A stretch of 64,000 nt of DNA from Bradyrhizobium guangxiense. Lineage in GTDB: Bacteria; Pseudomonadota; Alphaproteobacteria; Rhizobiales; Xanthobacteraceae. The position numbers and the translations under genes are program-made. Position 1 is the stretch's first letter. Every line of letters begins with the position of its first letter. The stretch covers positions 1,394,501-1,458,500 of the forward strand of contig NZ_CP022219.1 of NCBI RefSeq assembly GCF_004114915.1, given 5' to 3'. The notes beneath the pieces are model-generated. The model had not been told where the DNA came from. It searched no databases and worked only from the letters and a program-made list of their open reading frames with translations. This document shows positions 1 to 9,858 of this stretch, one piece after another.

Positions 1-158
1 CGCGTTCAATCATTTAGCGTAAAAGTTCCGTATTTCTGCGAGTGATGTCTTTAACCAAATCGGAACGTGAGGCGCTCAATTTTTGGGCAAGGGCGCAGTC
101 AACGCCTAGGAGCAGTCGACAATGACTCGGCTGCGCATTCCTTCGGGGGAAACTGCCC

Positions 159-1895
159 ATGTTGAGCCTTGTTCAGAACTTGAAAATCGGCACCAAGCTG
201 GCGATTGCTTCGGCACTCGGGGTGCTCCTGGTCGGAGCCATGATCGCGAGCCAGATGCTCGGCAATGTCAGTGTCCGCGAGATCACAGAAAGCGCGGTTG
301 CGCAGCAGCAGATCGCGCGCGACGCGGTGAAGACCGAGGGCGCTGTTCGCCGCATGCAACTCGCCGTACGAGACCTTCGTCTGGCCAATAGCCAGGCCGA
401 TATCCAAAAGGCGAATCAGAGTTTGGAGGAACAGCAGAAATCGATCAGCTTGTTGGTTGATCGGATGCTGCGCCTGTCGCACGAGGCTGAGAACCGCCCC
501 CGCATGGAGAAGTTGAGATCGCTGGCCGCGGATTATGGAAAGGCCGCGCAGCAGATTTCTGGCGTCCGCGGCGAGATAGTGGCTGCGAGCGGCGCAGATG
601 GTGCGTCGCGTGCCGCCAAGCTCAATGAAGACGCTGTACGCATCGCTCGCGAGGTGACCCTGCCGATTGCCGCCCAACTCGATGTCCTGACCGGTCAAAT
701 CGCCGACTACGGGAGCCGCAAATCTGAAGAGAAGAATGCCGCGTCCGCAGCCCAAATGCGATCGAGCGAGCAGCTTGCGATCATGGTCGGCGCGCTCGCC
801 ATGCTCGTCCTCGTTGGCTCCTGGCTGATGTCGTTCGTGGCTATCGCCCGGCCGATCCGCGCGCTCACCGTCGCCATGGACAAGCTCGCCGGCGGCGATT
901 TCTCCGTGGTGCTGCCCGGGCTCGGCCGCAAGGACGAGGTCGGCGGCGTTGCTGCGGCCGTCGAGAAATTCAAGATCGTATCCGAACAAAAGGCGCGCGA
1001 AGAGGCCGAGGCCAAGATCAGGCAGGATCAGGCTGCGGCCGCGCAGCGCAAGGCCGAGATGCACAAGCTGGCTGACGGCTTCGAAGCCGCGATCGGCGAA
1101 ATCGTCGACACCGTGTCCTCGGCTGCAACCGAACTGGAAGCTTCCGCGTCGACCCTGACATCGACTGCGTCGCGTGGACAGGAGCTCACCACGATGGTTG
1201 CCGCCGCCTCCGAGGAGGCGTCCACCAACGTGCAGTCGGTGGCGTCGGCCACCGAGGAGCTGTCGTCATCGATCACCGAGATCAGCCGACAGGTGCAAGA
1301 ATCCGCCCGTGTCGCGGGCGACGCGGTAAACCAGGCCCGCACCACAACCGATCGTGTCGGCGAGCTGTCCGCCGCCGCGGCGCGGATCGGCGACGTCGTC
1401 GAACTGATCAACACCATCGCCGGCCAGACCAATCTGCTGGCGCTCAATGCAACCATCGAGGCCGCGCGCGCCGGCGAGGCGGGCCGCGGCTTTGCCGTCG
1501 TCGCGTCCGAAGTCAAGGCGCTCGCCGAGCAGACCGCGAAAGCGACCGGCGAGATCGGCCAGCAGATCGCCAGCATTCAGACCGCGACCGAGCATTCGGT
1601 TGGCGCCATCAAGGACATCAGCCACACCATCGAGAAGCTGTCCGAGATTTCCTCAACCATCGCGGCTGCGGTGGAAGAGCAGGGCGCCGCGACACAGGAA
1701 ATTTCCCGCAACGTGCAGCAGGCGGCGGCAGGCACACATCAGGTGTCGTCCAACATCACCGACGTGCAACGCGGCGCGAGCGAGACCGGTTCGGCTTCCT
1801 CGCAGGTGTTGTCCGCGGCGCAGATGCTGTCGGGTGACAGCAATCGTCTCAAGCTCGAGGTCGGGAAGTTTCTCGGCAGCGTGCGAGCCGCCTGA
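159..1895 (+). CDS. Methyl-accepting chemotaxis protein (578 aa)
   Basis: Transmembrane chemoreceptor that would signal to CheA/CheW. Seen: an N-terminal membrane segment (about residues 12-33), a mostly helical periplasmic region of about 170 residues, a second membrane segment (about 207-229), a HAMP linker with GLGRKDEVGGVAAAVEKF, and the MCP signalling domain with the hairpin tip QTNLLALNATIEAARAGEAG. There is no C-terminal methyltransferase-docking pentapeptide; the protein ends FLGSVRAA. ATG 159 is preceded by a GGGGGAAA stretch. It is first of three tandem receptors on this strand; ligand unknown. The MCP assignment is secure, the sensory specificity is not. Confidence 0.93.
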   Translation: MLSLVQNLKIGTKLAIASALGVLLVGAMIASQMLGNVSVREITESAVAQQQIARDAVKTEGAVRRMQLAVRDLRLANSQADIQKANQSLEEQQKSISLLVDRMLRLSHEAENRPRMEKLRSLAADYGKAAQQISGVRGEIVAASGADGASRAAKLNEDAVRIAREVTLPIAAQLDVLTGQIADYGSRKSEEKNAASAAQMRSSEQLAIMVGALAMLVLVGSWLMSFVAIARPIRALTVAMDKLAGGDFSVVLPGLGRKDEVGGVAAAVEKFKIVSEQKAREEAEAKIRQDQAAAAQRKAEMHKLADGFEAAIGEIVDTVSSAATELEASASTLTSTASRGQELTTMVAAASEEASTNVQSVASATEELSSSITEISRQVQESARVAGDAVNQARTTTDRVGELSAAAARIGDVVELINTIAGQTNLLALNATIEAARAGEAGRGFAVVASEVKALAEQTAKATGEIGQQIASIQTATEHSVGAIKDISHTIEKLSEISSTIAAAVEEQGAATQEISRNVQQAAAGTHQVSSNITDVQRGASETGSASSQVLSAAQMLSGDSNRLKLEVGKFLGSVRAA

Positions 1896-2090
1896 CAGCG
1901 ACGTCTCTCTGAAGTTCAGATTTCAACCGTCGCGCGCGAATGCGCGGCGGTCTCGCGCGTTCGTATTTGGTGCAGCGCCCTCTGCGGGCAAGGTTAACTT
2001 TCCGGAAAACCGATGCGGTCATGATTGCAGCAATTTCCCGGGTGCTGAGTCGCCCTTCGCGTATTGTATTTCAATTGCTGAAGCGAGTTC

Positions 2091-4061
2091 ATGAGCGGCA
2101 TTTCCATTCGTCTTACTCACAAGGTCATGGCGATCGGACTGTTCGGCCTCATCGGGCTCGTCGCATTCGGCTCGATCTACCAGATTGGCAGCCTCTCCCA
2201 GGACACATCCCGCGATGCTGCTGAAGACGCGCGCAGGATGTCCGACCTGAACCAACGGGTTTCCCAGCAGATGCTCGAAGCGCGCCGGGCCGAGAAGGAT
2301 TTCCAGCTCCGTCGGGATCAGGCCTATACGAAGCGCCACGCCGAACTTGCGTCCGGCATCATCCGCAATCTCGACGGCCTCGGCGACGCAACGCGTGCGG
2401 CGGGATACGCGGGAATTGGCGAGCAAGTGTCGCAGGTCCGCGCCGGGTTCGAGAGACACGCGAAAGAGTTTGCGGCCGTCGAGCAGGCCGAAGTCAGGCT
2501 CGGATTGAACGAAACACTGGGGCTGTCAGGCTCGCTGCGCACCGCGGTCCACGACATCGAGACCAAGCTCAAGGAGATCGACGACCCCCGGCTCACCAGC
2601 GGCATGTTGATGATGCGTCGCCACGAGAAGGACTTCATGCTGCGCCGCGACCAGAAATACGCGGAAGCGCTCAAGAAGACTGCGGCGGAATTCTCCAAGC
2701 AAATCGAAGCATCGACGATTCTCCCGACAATCAAGGCCGATATCGCCAAGAAGCTCGCCAAATACGAGGCTGACTTCGCAGCCTGGGCCGCCGGCGCGCA
2801 AGACCTCGCCGCGCATGGAACGGCCATGTCCAGGGAATTCCGGCTGATCGAGCCGATCCTCGAGGAGATCGAAAAGAACGTGACTGAGCGCTACGTCTCG
2901 GCGCGGGCGGCTGAAGCGTCGACGCGAGCCTCGATCAAGCTCTGGATGTGGGTCGCGCTTGGATGCTCCGTCCTGCTGGTGGGAAGCGTGTCTTATTTCA
3001 TCGGCCGCTCGATCTCGACCGCGCTGATCGCGATGGTGCGCTCCATGACCGGCTTGGCACACGGCGACACCTCCGTCGTGATCCCCGGCCTCGGCCGCAA
3101 GGATGAGATCGGCGAGATGGCCGGCGCGGTTGCGGTCTTCAAGACCAACATGGCGGAGGCCGAGCGGCTGCGCACCGAGCAGGCCGAAGCGGAGGCGCGG
3201 GTCCGGCAGCAGCGCAAGGCCGACATGCAGCGGCTCGCCGACGGGTTCGAAGGCGCGGTCGGCGAGATTATCGAGATCGTATCCTCGGCGGCGACCGAGC
3301 TCGAAGCGTCCTCCAACACGCTGACGCAGGCCGCCGAGCGCGGCAACAGCCTCGCCACCGCCGTGGCGGCGGCCTCGGAGGAGGCTTCTGCAAATGTGCA
3401 GTCGGTGTCATCAGCGAGCGAGGAGTTGACCTCTTCGGTCTCGGAGATCAGCCGTCAGGTGCAGGAATCGGCTCGCGTTGCCGACGTCGCCGTCGGACAG
3501 GCCGAGCGCACCAACGCGCGCGTCGCCGAACTGACGAAGGCCGCCTCTCGCATTGGCGACGTGGCCGAGCTGATCAACACCATTGCCGCGCAGACCAACC
3601 TTTTGGCGCTCAACGCGACGATCGAAGCGGCGCGGGCGGGCGAAGCCGGCAAGGGTTTTGCGGTGGTCGCGACCGAAGTGAAAGCTCTTGCCGAGCAGAC
3701 CGCGAAGGCCACCGGCGAGATCAGCCAGCACATCGGCGCGATCCAGACCGCGACGGAAGACTCCGTCGGCGCAATCAAGGAGATCGGCGACACCATCGCG
3801 CGGATGTCGGAGATTTCCTCGACCATTGCCGCGGCGGTGGAAGAGCAGGGCGCCGCGACGCAGGAAATCTCCCGCAATATCCAGCATGCCGCGATAGGTA
3901 CCGCCGACGTCTCGGCGAATATCGGCGACGTCCAGCGTGGCGCGGGCGAGACCGGCGCCGCCTCGGCGCAGGTGCATTCGGCCGCACAGTCGCTGTCGCA
4001 GGAGAGCAACCGCTTGAAAAGCGAGGTCACGCGCTTTCTGGAGATGGTGCGGGCGGCCTGA
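2091..4061 (+). CDS. Methyl-accepting chemotaxis protein with HBM-type sensor (656 aa)
   Basis: Second tandem chemoreceptor. The periplasmic part (about residues 33-283) is larger than in its neighbours and holds the same motif twice, RRAEKDFQLRRDQAY and RRHEKDFMLRRDQKY. This is the signature of the helical bimodular (HBM) domain, which in characterised receptors binds organic acids. A second membrane segment (about 284-305), a HAMP linker and the MCP signalling domain with the conserved hairpin tip follow. The signalling half is nearly identical in sequence to the flanking receptors while the sensor half differs, as expected for duplication with sensor replacement. The ligand is inferred only at family level. 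Confidence 0.93.
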   Translation: MSGISIRLTHKVMAIGLFGLIGLVAFGSIYQIGSLSQDTSRDAAEDARRMSDLNQRVSQQMLEARRAEKDFQLRRDQAYTKRHAELASGIIRNLDGLGDATRAAGYAGIGEQVSQVRAGFERHAKEFAAVEQAEVRLGLNETLGLSGSLRTAVHDIETKLKEIDDPRLTSGMLMMRRHEKDFMLRRDQKYAEALKKTAAEFSKQIEASTILPTIKADIAKKLAKYEADFAAWAAGAQDLAAHGTAMSREFRLIEPILEEIEKNVTERYVSARAAEASTRASIKLWMWVALGCSVLLVGSVSYFIGRSISTALIAMVRSMTGLAHGDTSVVIPGLGRKDEIGEMAGAVAVFKTNMAEAERLRTEQAEAEARVRQQRKADMQRLADGFEGAVGEIIEIVSSAATELEASSNTLTQAAERGNSLATAVAAASEEASANVQSVSSASEELTSSVSEISRQVQESARVADVAVGQAERTNARVAELTKAASRIGDVAELINTIAAQTNLLALNATIEAARAGEAGKGFAVVATEVKALAEQTAKATGEISQHIGAIQTATEDSVGAIKEIGDTIARMSEISSTIAAAVEEQGAATQEISRNIQHAAIGTADVSANIGDVQRGAGETGAASAQVHSAAQSLSQESNRLKSEVTRFLEMVRAA

Positions 4062-4311
4062 ACGGCGCGCCGGTATGGCGCTGCACAATGCCGGTCATGC
4101 CGCAGCAGATGGTTGCGGAACATATAGGGCCGGCGACGCCGAATTCCGTAATTTAACGTAGCTTCCTGTTAACGCCTGTTTGCAATTATGGACGCAATCT
4201 TACGGGACAAGAACCAGCCAGCATCGTTGGAATGACCTCCGCCCATTCGTCCGTCGCGACGATTGCGGCGCAGCTGACTTGTGCGTTGCGGGTTTCATCG
4301 GGATTTGCGTG

Positions 4312-6000
4312 ATGTCGAAATTGTCGATCGTGTTCAAGCTGCTGACCGTGCTGTCGGTCCTCGTGCTCTCGCTTGCCGGTGTCGGCGTGATGGCGATCGG
4401 CACCATGCAGAACATCAACGCTCATACCGTCGAGATTGCCGAGAGCTGGCTGCCGAGCGTGCGTGCGCTGGGCTCGATGCGTGCCGACATCAACGAGCTG
4501 CGCGTCGCGCTTCGTCTGCATCTGATGCAGGACACGGCCGAGGGCAAGGAGGCCGCCGAAAAGCGGCTGGCTGGCTTGCGTGAGCGCATCGAGAAGACGC
4601 GCAAGGTCTACGAGCCGCTGATCACGGTCGCCGAGGAGCGCTCGCTCTACGAGCAATGGAGCAAGGCATGGGCGGAATATCTGACCGGCGTGCAGGAGAC
4701 GATGGCGCTGTCGCGCAAGAGCATCGGCCGCTTCCCGACCGATGCCAACGAGCTGCTGCAGACCAAGGTCGCGAAGATGGCCCAGGCCGCCGATCCCCTG
4801 CTCCAGAAGGGCATCGAGCTCAATAACCGGGGTGCCGAGCTGGAAACGAAGCAGGCGGCCGACAGCTACGCCACCATCTTCCGCGTGCTGGTCGGCATCA
4901 TCGTTGCAGCCGTCGTGATCGCGATCGGCGCCGCCTATTATCTCGTGCGGGACGTGTCGCGTGGGATCGCCTCGATCATCCGTCCGATGCAGTCGCTCGG
5001 CGAGGGCGACCTCTCGGCCGAGGTGCCGCATCGCGGCGAGAAGACCGAGATCGGCTCAATGGCGGATGCGCTCCAGATCTTCAAGGAGGCGCTGATCGCC
5101 AAGAGGGCCGCCGACGAGGCGGCCGCCCGCGACGCCGAAGCCAAGATCGAACGCGGCCGCCGCGTCGATGCCATCACGCGCAATTTCGAGGTCATGATCG
5201 GCGAGGTCGTCGAGACCGTGTCGTCGGCATCGACCGAGCTCGAGGCCTCCGCGGCCACGCTGAGCGGCACGGCGCAGCGCGGCAAGGAGCTCGCGACCGT
5301 CGTTGCGGCCGCGTCCGAGGAAGCCTCCACCAACGTCCAGGCCGTCGCCTCGGCCTCGGAGGAGCTGTCGTCCTCCATCACCGAGATCAGCCGCCGCGTG
5401 CAGGATTCGGCGCGGATGGCCGCGGACGCCGTCGAGCAGGCGGCGCGGACCAACGACCGCGTCAACGCGCTGTCGCAGGCCGCCTCCCGCATCGGCGACG
5501 TCGTCGAGCTCATCAACACCATCGCGGGCCAGACCAACCTGCTGGCGCTGAATGCGACCATCGAAGCGGCGCGCGCCGGAGAAGCCGGCCGCGGCTTTGC
5601 CGTCGTCGCTTCCGAGGTCAAGGCACTCGCCGAGCAGACCGCGAAGGCGACCGGCGAGATTGGCGCGCAAGTCGCCGGGATCCAGGCCGCGACGCAGGAA
5701 TCCGTCAACGCCATCCAGGAGATCGGCGGTACCATCGAGCGGTTGTCCGAGGTGTCCTCGGCCATCGCCGCCGCCGTCGAGGAGCAGGGCGCGGCGACCC
5801 AGGAGATCTCGCGCAACGTCCAGCAGGCCGCACTCGGCACGCAGGAAGTCTCGTCCAACATCACCGACGTGCAGCGCGGAGCGATCGAAACCGGCTCTGC
5901 CTCGGGCGAAGTGCTCTCGGCAGCGAAATCGCTGGCCACCGACAGCACCCGCCTGAAGGTCGAGGTCGCGCAGTTCCTGGAGTCGGTGCGCGCGGCCTGA
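4312..6000 (+). CDS. Methyl-accepting chemotaxis protein with 4HB-type sensor (562 aa)
   Basis: Third tandem chemoreceptor. The reading frame is open upstream to 4180, but ATG 4312 gives a proper N-terminal membrane anchor (MSKLSIVFKLLTVLSVL), so it is chosen. Residues of about 33-185 look like a four-helix-bundle (4HB_MCP) periplasmic domain (WLPSVRALGSMRADINELR); a second membrane segment lies at about 186-208, then HAMP, then the MCP signalling domain with the same tip as its neighbours. It ends FLESVRAA without a docking pentapeptide. No che genes are in the window, so it must use a cluster encoded elsewhere. Confidence 0.92.
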   Translation: MSKLSIVFKLLTVLSVLVLSLAGVGVMAIGTMQNINAHTVEIAESWLPSVRALGSMRADINELRVALRLHLMQDTAEGKEAAEKRLAGLRERIEKTRKVYEPLITVAEERSLYEQWSKAWAEYLTGVQETMALSRKSIGRFPTDANELLQTKVAKMAQAADPLLQKGIELNNRGAELETKQAADSYATIFRVLVGIIVAAVVIAIGAAYYLVRDVSRGIASIIRPMQSLGEGDLSAEVPHRGEKTEIGSMADALQIFKEALIAKRAADEAAARDAEAKIERGRRVDAITRNFEVMIGEVVETVSSASTELEASAATLSGTAQRGKELATVVAAASEEASTNVQAVASASEELSSSITEISRRVQDSARMAADAVEQAARTNDRVNALSQAASRIGDVVELINTIAGQTNLLALNATIEAARAGEAGRGFAVVASEVKALAEQTAKATGEIGAQVAGIQAATQESVNAIQEIGGTIERLSEVSSAIAAAVEEQGAATQEISRNVQQAALGTQEVSSNITDVQRGAIETGSASGEVLSAAKSLATDSTRLKVEVAQFLESVRAA

Positions 6001-6003
6001 TCT

Positions 6004-8727
6004 TTACGCGGTCGCCTGCGGGGCCGGCGGCGGAGCGGCCTGCCGCCGGAACAGGATGCGCTGGTAGAGCCAGCCGATCGCGACCAGCACGACGCCGAGG
6101 CACATGAACGACAGCGCGCGGTAGACGCCCGTCAAGGTCCAGACGTCGACGGCGAAGGCCTTCAGGATCGTCAACCCGATGACGGCGGCCGAGGCCAGCC
6201 GCGCACGCTCCGAATTGACCAGGATGCCGACGCCAAGCAGCATCACCCCGAACGCGAGCCACCCGATCGAGTAGGTATATTGCTCGGCGCTCGTCGTGCC
6301 GCCGTAGAGCAGGACCGGGCCGTGATAGAAGCGGCGGATCTCCAGCGTCACATAGGCGAGCGCGAACACAAGGGCGCCGCCCGCGATCGTGTTGGCATAT
6401 GCGACGGGGCGATGGCCCGCCACGGCGTAAGAGAGCAGCAGCATCAGCACGGCCGGCAACGCATAGCCGAGCAGCAGCAAATTGAACACGAGGCCGCCGA
6501 CATCGACGCTGGTGAACAGCAGCGGATTCTCCAGGATCAGGAGACCCAGCACGCTGATGAGCCCGGCGATCGCCGTGAGCACGACAGCGCCGATATTGTG
6601 CACGATGCTGTGGCTGCGCAGCCACAGGCGCTCCAGCCCGATCGCCATTGCGAGCGTGACACAGACCTGCAGTGCGAACTCGAGCAGCGACGGCGGCGAG
6701 GTCATGCGGCCGCCGGTCGCAAAGTGCCGGATCTCCATGAAGGCGAGCAGTGCTGTGAACAGGATCGCGGCAGTCTCCACCATGCGCAGCGGCGGATCGT
6801 CGGCGCGGCGGCGCAGGAAGATGCTCGCGCCCCAGAACGAGGCCGCCGGCAGGCCGTAGCCCCAGAGCAGCCAATTGAAGATCGGCGTGGTACCGACGGC
6901 GTCGCCGACGATGCGTGGGTCATAGGCGATGCGCGCGGTGACGATGCCAGCGAAGATGGCGGCGAGCCAGCGCAGGAACGGGATCGGCCGCTGCATCGAG
7001 ATCCAGGCGGTGCCGAGCGACATCAGTGCCAGCGCGATCGTCAGCCAGCCCTTCTCCAGGGCGAAGGTCAGCGCCAGCGCCAGCGCACCGAGCGTGCCGG
7101 TCGCGAACAACGCGGTGGAGATCATGGTGCCCGGCCGGCTCTCGCGGCGCGTGAGGGCTTCCGTCGCGGCACCAAAGGCCGCGGCAAGCAGCACGGCGAG
7201 GATCGCGAACGGGATCGAGCGGTCGAGATGGGCGATGCGCGCATAGAGCGCAACCAGGATCGCGATCGGCGTCGCGACGCCGGCCGCCGACCACACCACC
7301 GGGATGATTGCCGAGTTCGAGCGGCCCTGCGCCAGGAAGCCCGCGATGCCGAAGCCGGCGGCGAAGATCGCGGCCGTCACCAGATGCAGCGTCACGGAGC
7401 TGTCGATTGCCGTCGGCCCGACGCCTGACATCGCGCCGCCCGGCAGCACCAGCATGTCCGGACTGGCGCGCACCGCCCATTCGGCGAACACGATGAAGAC
7501 GGTGGCGGCAGCCGCACCGAGCGCGCCGGTGGCCGCCGGCGCGCGCCAGGCGACGAACAGCGTTGCACCGACGAGCAGCGCAAACGCGATCAGCGCCAGA
7601 TCGGCGTGCGCACTCGACAGCACGATCAGCATCGCGCCGAACAGATAGGCACCGAGCGAGCTCGACGACACCGGCTCGATCTCGCCGTCCTCGATGCCGG
7701 GGCCGAACATGAAGCTGCAGACCACGAGGAGGGCGGCGAGCACGAAGCCCGCGATGACATGGAAGGCGTGCGGCGCGACCTGGACCTGCCCGGTGTCGAG
7801 ACCCGGGAACAGCCAGAGCACGGCGAAGACGATCGTCGTGACCGCGAGCCAGCGCCACAGCCGGATGCGGGCGAGGCCGAAGCTCGCGGCGGTGACGACG
7901 GCGAGATAGATGTAGAGCGCCCAATAATCCGGCTTGCCGCTGGAGACGAGGACCGGCGTCACGAAGGCGCCGACGACGCCGAGGCCGGCGAGCGCCGGTC
8001 CGTGCAGCAGCGCGGCGGCGAGCGTGCACATGGCCACGATGCCGAGCATCACGAAAGCGGTGGCGGGCACGAGGAAACCGTAGAGCGCATAGGCGGCATA
8101 GATGGTCGCGAACGCCACCGCCGTGCCGGCCGCGGTGAGGATCGCGGGGATGTTGGCGATCGGCAGCGCCGCGATGTTGGAGATGCTCTCCTTGCGCCGC
8201 GTCCATTCGCCCGCCCCCAGCAGCGCCGCCGCGAACAGGCCGCCCAGGAACACGCGCACGCCGGGGCCGAGCAGGCCGGCCTCGATCGAATAGCGCACCA
8301 TGAAGAAGCCGCCGAGCGCGAGCGCAAGGCCGCCGATCCACACCACCCAGCGCGTGCCGAGCTGCTCCTCGAAGCCAGGTTCTCGAATATCAGATGCGGG
8401 AGCGGGCCCAGGCAGTGGCGGCGGGGCATCGGCCTGTGGGCTGGTCTCGACCGGGGGCGGCGCAAGCTCTTCGGTGACGAGCGGAGGCAGCGCCGGCTCG
8501 GCCTCAGGCGCAAGCGGCGGTCGCTCGGCGGTCGCTGTTGCGGGCGCCTCGGCTTGCGCCAGCGTGGGCAGCGGCGGCGGCTGGACCGGCCGCTGCGCGT
8601 AGAACATCGCTTCGAGCGCGTTCAGTCGCCGGCGCAGCTCGGCCGCCTGGCTGGAAGCCTTGATCGCGATCAGGAAGGCGATGATCGCGATGATCACCGC
8701 AAAGGTGTCGAACGGGCCGTCGAACAT
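6004..8727 (-). CDS. DUF2339-type multi-pass membrane protein (907 aa)
   Basis: Very large inner-membrane protein. It starts with one membrane segment (DTFAVIIAIIAFLIAI) and a short coiled stretch (SSQAAELRRRLNALEAM), then a Pro/Ala/Glu-rich linker (about 40-125), then FEEQLGTRWVVWIGGLALALGG and some twenty or more hydrophobic helices. This is the DUF2339 architecture; its function is unknown, though such proteins are sometimes linked to envelope maintenance. An upstream in-frame ATG exists, but ATG 8727 has a GGAGG ribosome site four bases away, so it is preferred. It converges with the chemoreceptors, with three bases between the stop codons. Confidence 0.85.
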   Translation of the reverse strand: MFDGPFDTFAVIIAIIAFLIAIKASSQAAELRRRLNALEAMFYAQRPVQPPPLPTLAQAEAPATATAERPPLAPEAEPALPPLVTEELAPPPVETSPQADAPPPLPGPAPASDIREPGFEEQLGTRWVVWIGGLALALGGFFMVRYSIEAGLLGPGVRVFLGGLFAAALLGAGEWTRRKESISNIAALPIANIPAILTAAGTAVAFATIYAAYALYGFLVPATAFVMLGIVAMCTLAAALLHGPALAGLGVVGAFVTPVLVSSGKPDYWALYIYLAVVTAASFGLARIRLWRWLAVTTIVFAVLWLFPGLDTGQVQVAPHAFHVIAGFVLAALLVVCSFMFGPGIEDGEIEPVSSSSLGAYLFGAMLIVLSSAHADLALIAFALLVGATLFVAWRAPAATGALGAAAATVFIVFAEWAVRASPDMLVLPGGAMSGVGPTAIDSSVTLHLVTAAIFAAGFGIAGFLAQGRSNSAIIPVVWSAAGVATPIAILVALYARIAHLDRSIPFAILAVLLAAAFGAATEALTRRESRPGTMISTALFATGTLGALALALTFALEKGWLTIALALMSLGTAWISMQRPIPFLRWLAAIFAGIVTARIAYDPRIVGDAVGTTPIFNWLLWGYGLPAASFWGASIFLRRRADDPPLRMVETAAILFTALLAFMEIRHFATGGRMTSPPSLLEFALQVCVTLAMAIGLERLWLRSHSIVHNIGAVVLTAIAGLISVLGLLILENPLLFTSVDVGGLVFNLLLLGYALPAVLMLLLSYAVAGHRPVAYANTIAGGALVFALAYVTLEIRRFYHGPVLLYGGTTSAEQYTYSIGWLAFGVMLLGVGILVNSERARLASAAVIGLTILKAFAVDVWTLTGVYRALSFMCLGVVLVAIGWLYQRILFRRQAAPPPAPQATA

Positions 8728-8778
8728 GAAGCCTCCAGGCAACCGGCGGGGCAGGGCCGGCGGCACAAATCTCAGAGT

Positions 8779-8873
8779 CTAAAGCGCGATGAGATTCGTC
8801 CTCGCGCTTTAGGTTGTTGTTTGCGCATGATCTTTCCGGAAAACCGCTTCGCACTTTTCCGGATCATGCTTTA
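8779..8873 (-). repeat. Dispersed palindromic repeat, copy A
   Basis: About 95 bp made of two inverted-repeat modules: CTAAAGCGCGATGA/TCGCGCTTTAG and CATGATCTTTCCGGAAAA/TTTTCCGGATCATG, joined by a GTTGTTTGCG-type linker. The same composite recurs, in the other orientation, at 46028-46127 and 57248-57347. It abuts, and supplies, the stop codon of the NrtR-like gene. Elements of this sort are frequent between Bradyrhizobium genes; function unknown. Confidence 0.8.
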
Positions 8874-9839
8874 GCGCCGGGAGCGCACGCGCAAGCCCGG
8901 CGCAGGCCGCTCCTGGAGCACCTCGCGGCGGAAGCGGTAGAGCGCTGCCGGCCGTCCGCCCGTCTGTGTCGACATCACGCCGGTCGGTTCGACCAGAGCT
9001 TCCATTTCGACCAGGCGGCGGAAGTTCTGCTTGTGCAGGTGCCGGCCGGAGATCGCCTCCACCGTATGCTGCAGTTCCGTAAGTGTGAATTCGGGCGGCA
9101 AAAGTTCAAAGACGACAGGACGATACTTCAGTTTTGCCCGCAGCCGCGCGATCGCCGTGGCGAGAATCCGGCGGTGGTCGAACCGCATCGAGGTCCCGAG
9201 CGGAGGAAGCCTCTTGCGGGCCAATGCCGCCGGGCGGCCGTCGCGCCGCGCTTCCTCGACCAGCCCGGCCTCGTACAGGAGCTCGTAGCGGTCGAGCACG
9301 CGCTCCTCGTCCCAGGCGGCCCCGTCGAGGCCGAAATAGAACCGCACGCGATCCTTGCGCGGCAGCGCGCGGATCGTCTCCGGCGTCTCCTCCGCGGCCC
9401 ATTCGGTCAGCGCGGGAATGATGTCGCGGGCGATGATCGCCGGCGGCTCCTCGCGCCAGTCTTCCCAGGGCAAGAAGCGATACCATGGCGCGAAGCTCGC
9501 CGCGTTTGCCGCAAGCTCGCCGTCCACCGCGCGCGTCAGCGCGAGATAGCCGATCGACACCATATGCGCGCCGGTATCGCCGGCCTCGGCATGGCGGCCG
9601 CGATCGCCAAAGGTGTAGAGCTGCTCGACATAGCCGAGCCGCAGGCCGGCCTGCTCCTCGACCCAGGCGCGCAGGCCGATCTCGAAGGTGCGGTGCGCGA
9701 GCGCGTCGAACGGGCCGAACGGCAGGCCGGCGAGCCCGTCACCGCCGCGCGCGGTGAGGATCAACGGCTCATGGCCCTCGATCGCGACGATCGCCGCGGT
9801 CAGGCCGATCTCGATCGGCGTCAGCAGCGTCTCGCTCAT
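8871..9839 (-). CDS. NrtR-like Nudix-domain transcriptional regulator (322 aa)
   Basis: N-terminal Nudix-like domain (about 1-190) whose Nudix box is degenerate (LPFGPFDALAHRTFEIGLRA instead of GX5EX7REUXEEXGU), suggesting ligand sensing without catalysis. The C-terminal part is a winged helix with KYRPVVFELLPPEFTLTEL and RHLHKQNFRRLVE, the hallmark of the NrtR family, which controls NAD biosynthesis genes in response to ADP-ribose. No NAD-pathway gene lies nearby, so its target is unknown. It is 20 bp downstream of the phosphatase gene and probably co-transcribed with it. It could alternatively be an active Nudix hydrolase, but the broken box argues against that. Confidence 0.8.
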   Translation of the reverse strand: MSETLLTPIEIGLTAAIVAIEGHEPLILTARGGDGLAGLPFGPFDALAHRTFEIGLRAWVEEQAGLRLGYVEQLYTFGDRGRHAEAGDTGAHMVSIGYLALTRAVDGELAANAASFAPWYRFLPWEDWREEPPAIIARDIIPALTEWAAEETPETIRALPRKDRVRFYFGLDGAAWDEERVLDRYELLYEAGLVEEARRDGRPAALARKRLPPLGTSMRFDHRRILATAIARLRAKLKYRPVVFELLPPEFTLTELQHTVEAISGRHLHKQNFRRLVEMEALVEPTGVMSTQTGGRPAALYRFRREVLQERPAPGLRVRSRR

Positions 9840-9858
9840 GCGGCTGATATCGCGGCTG

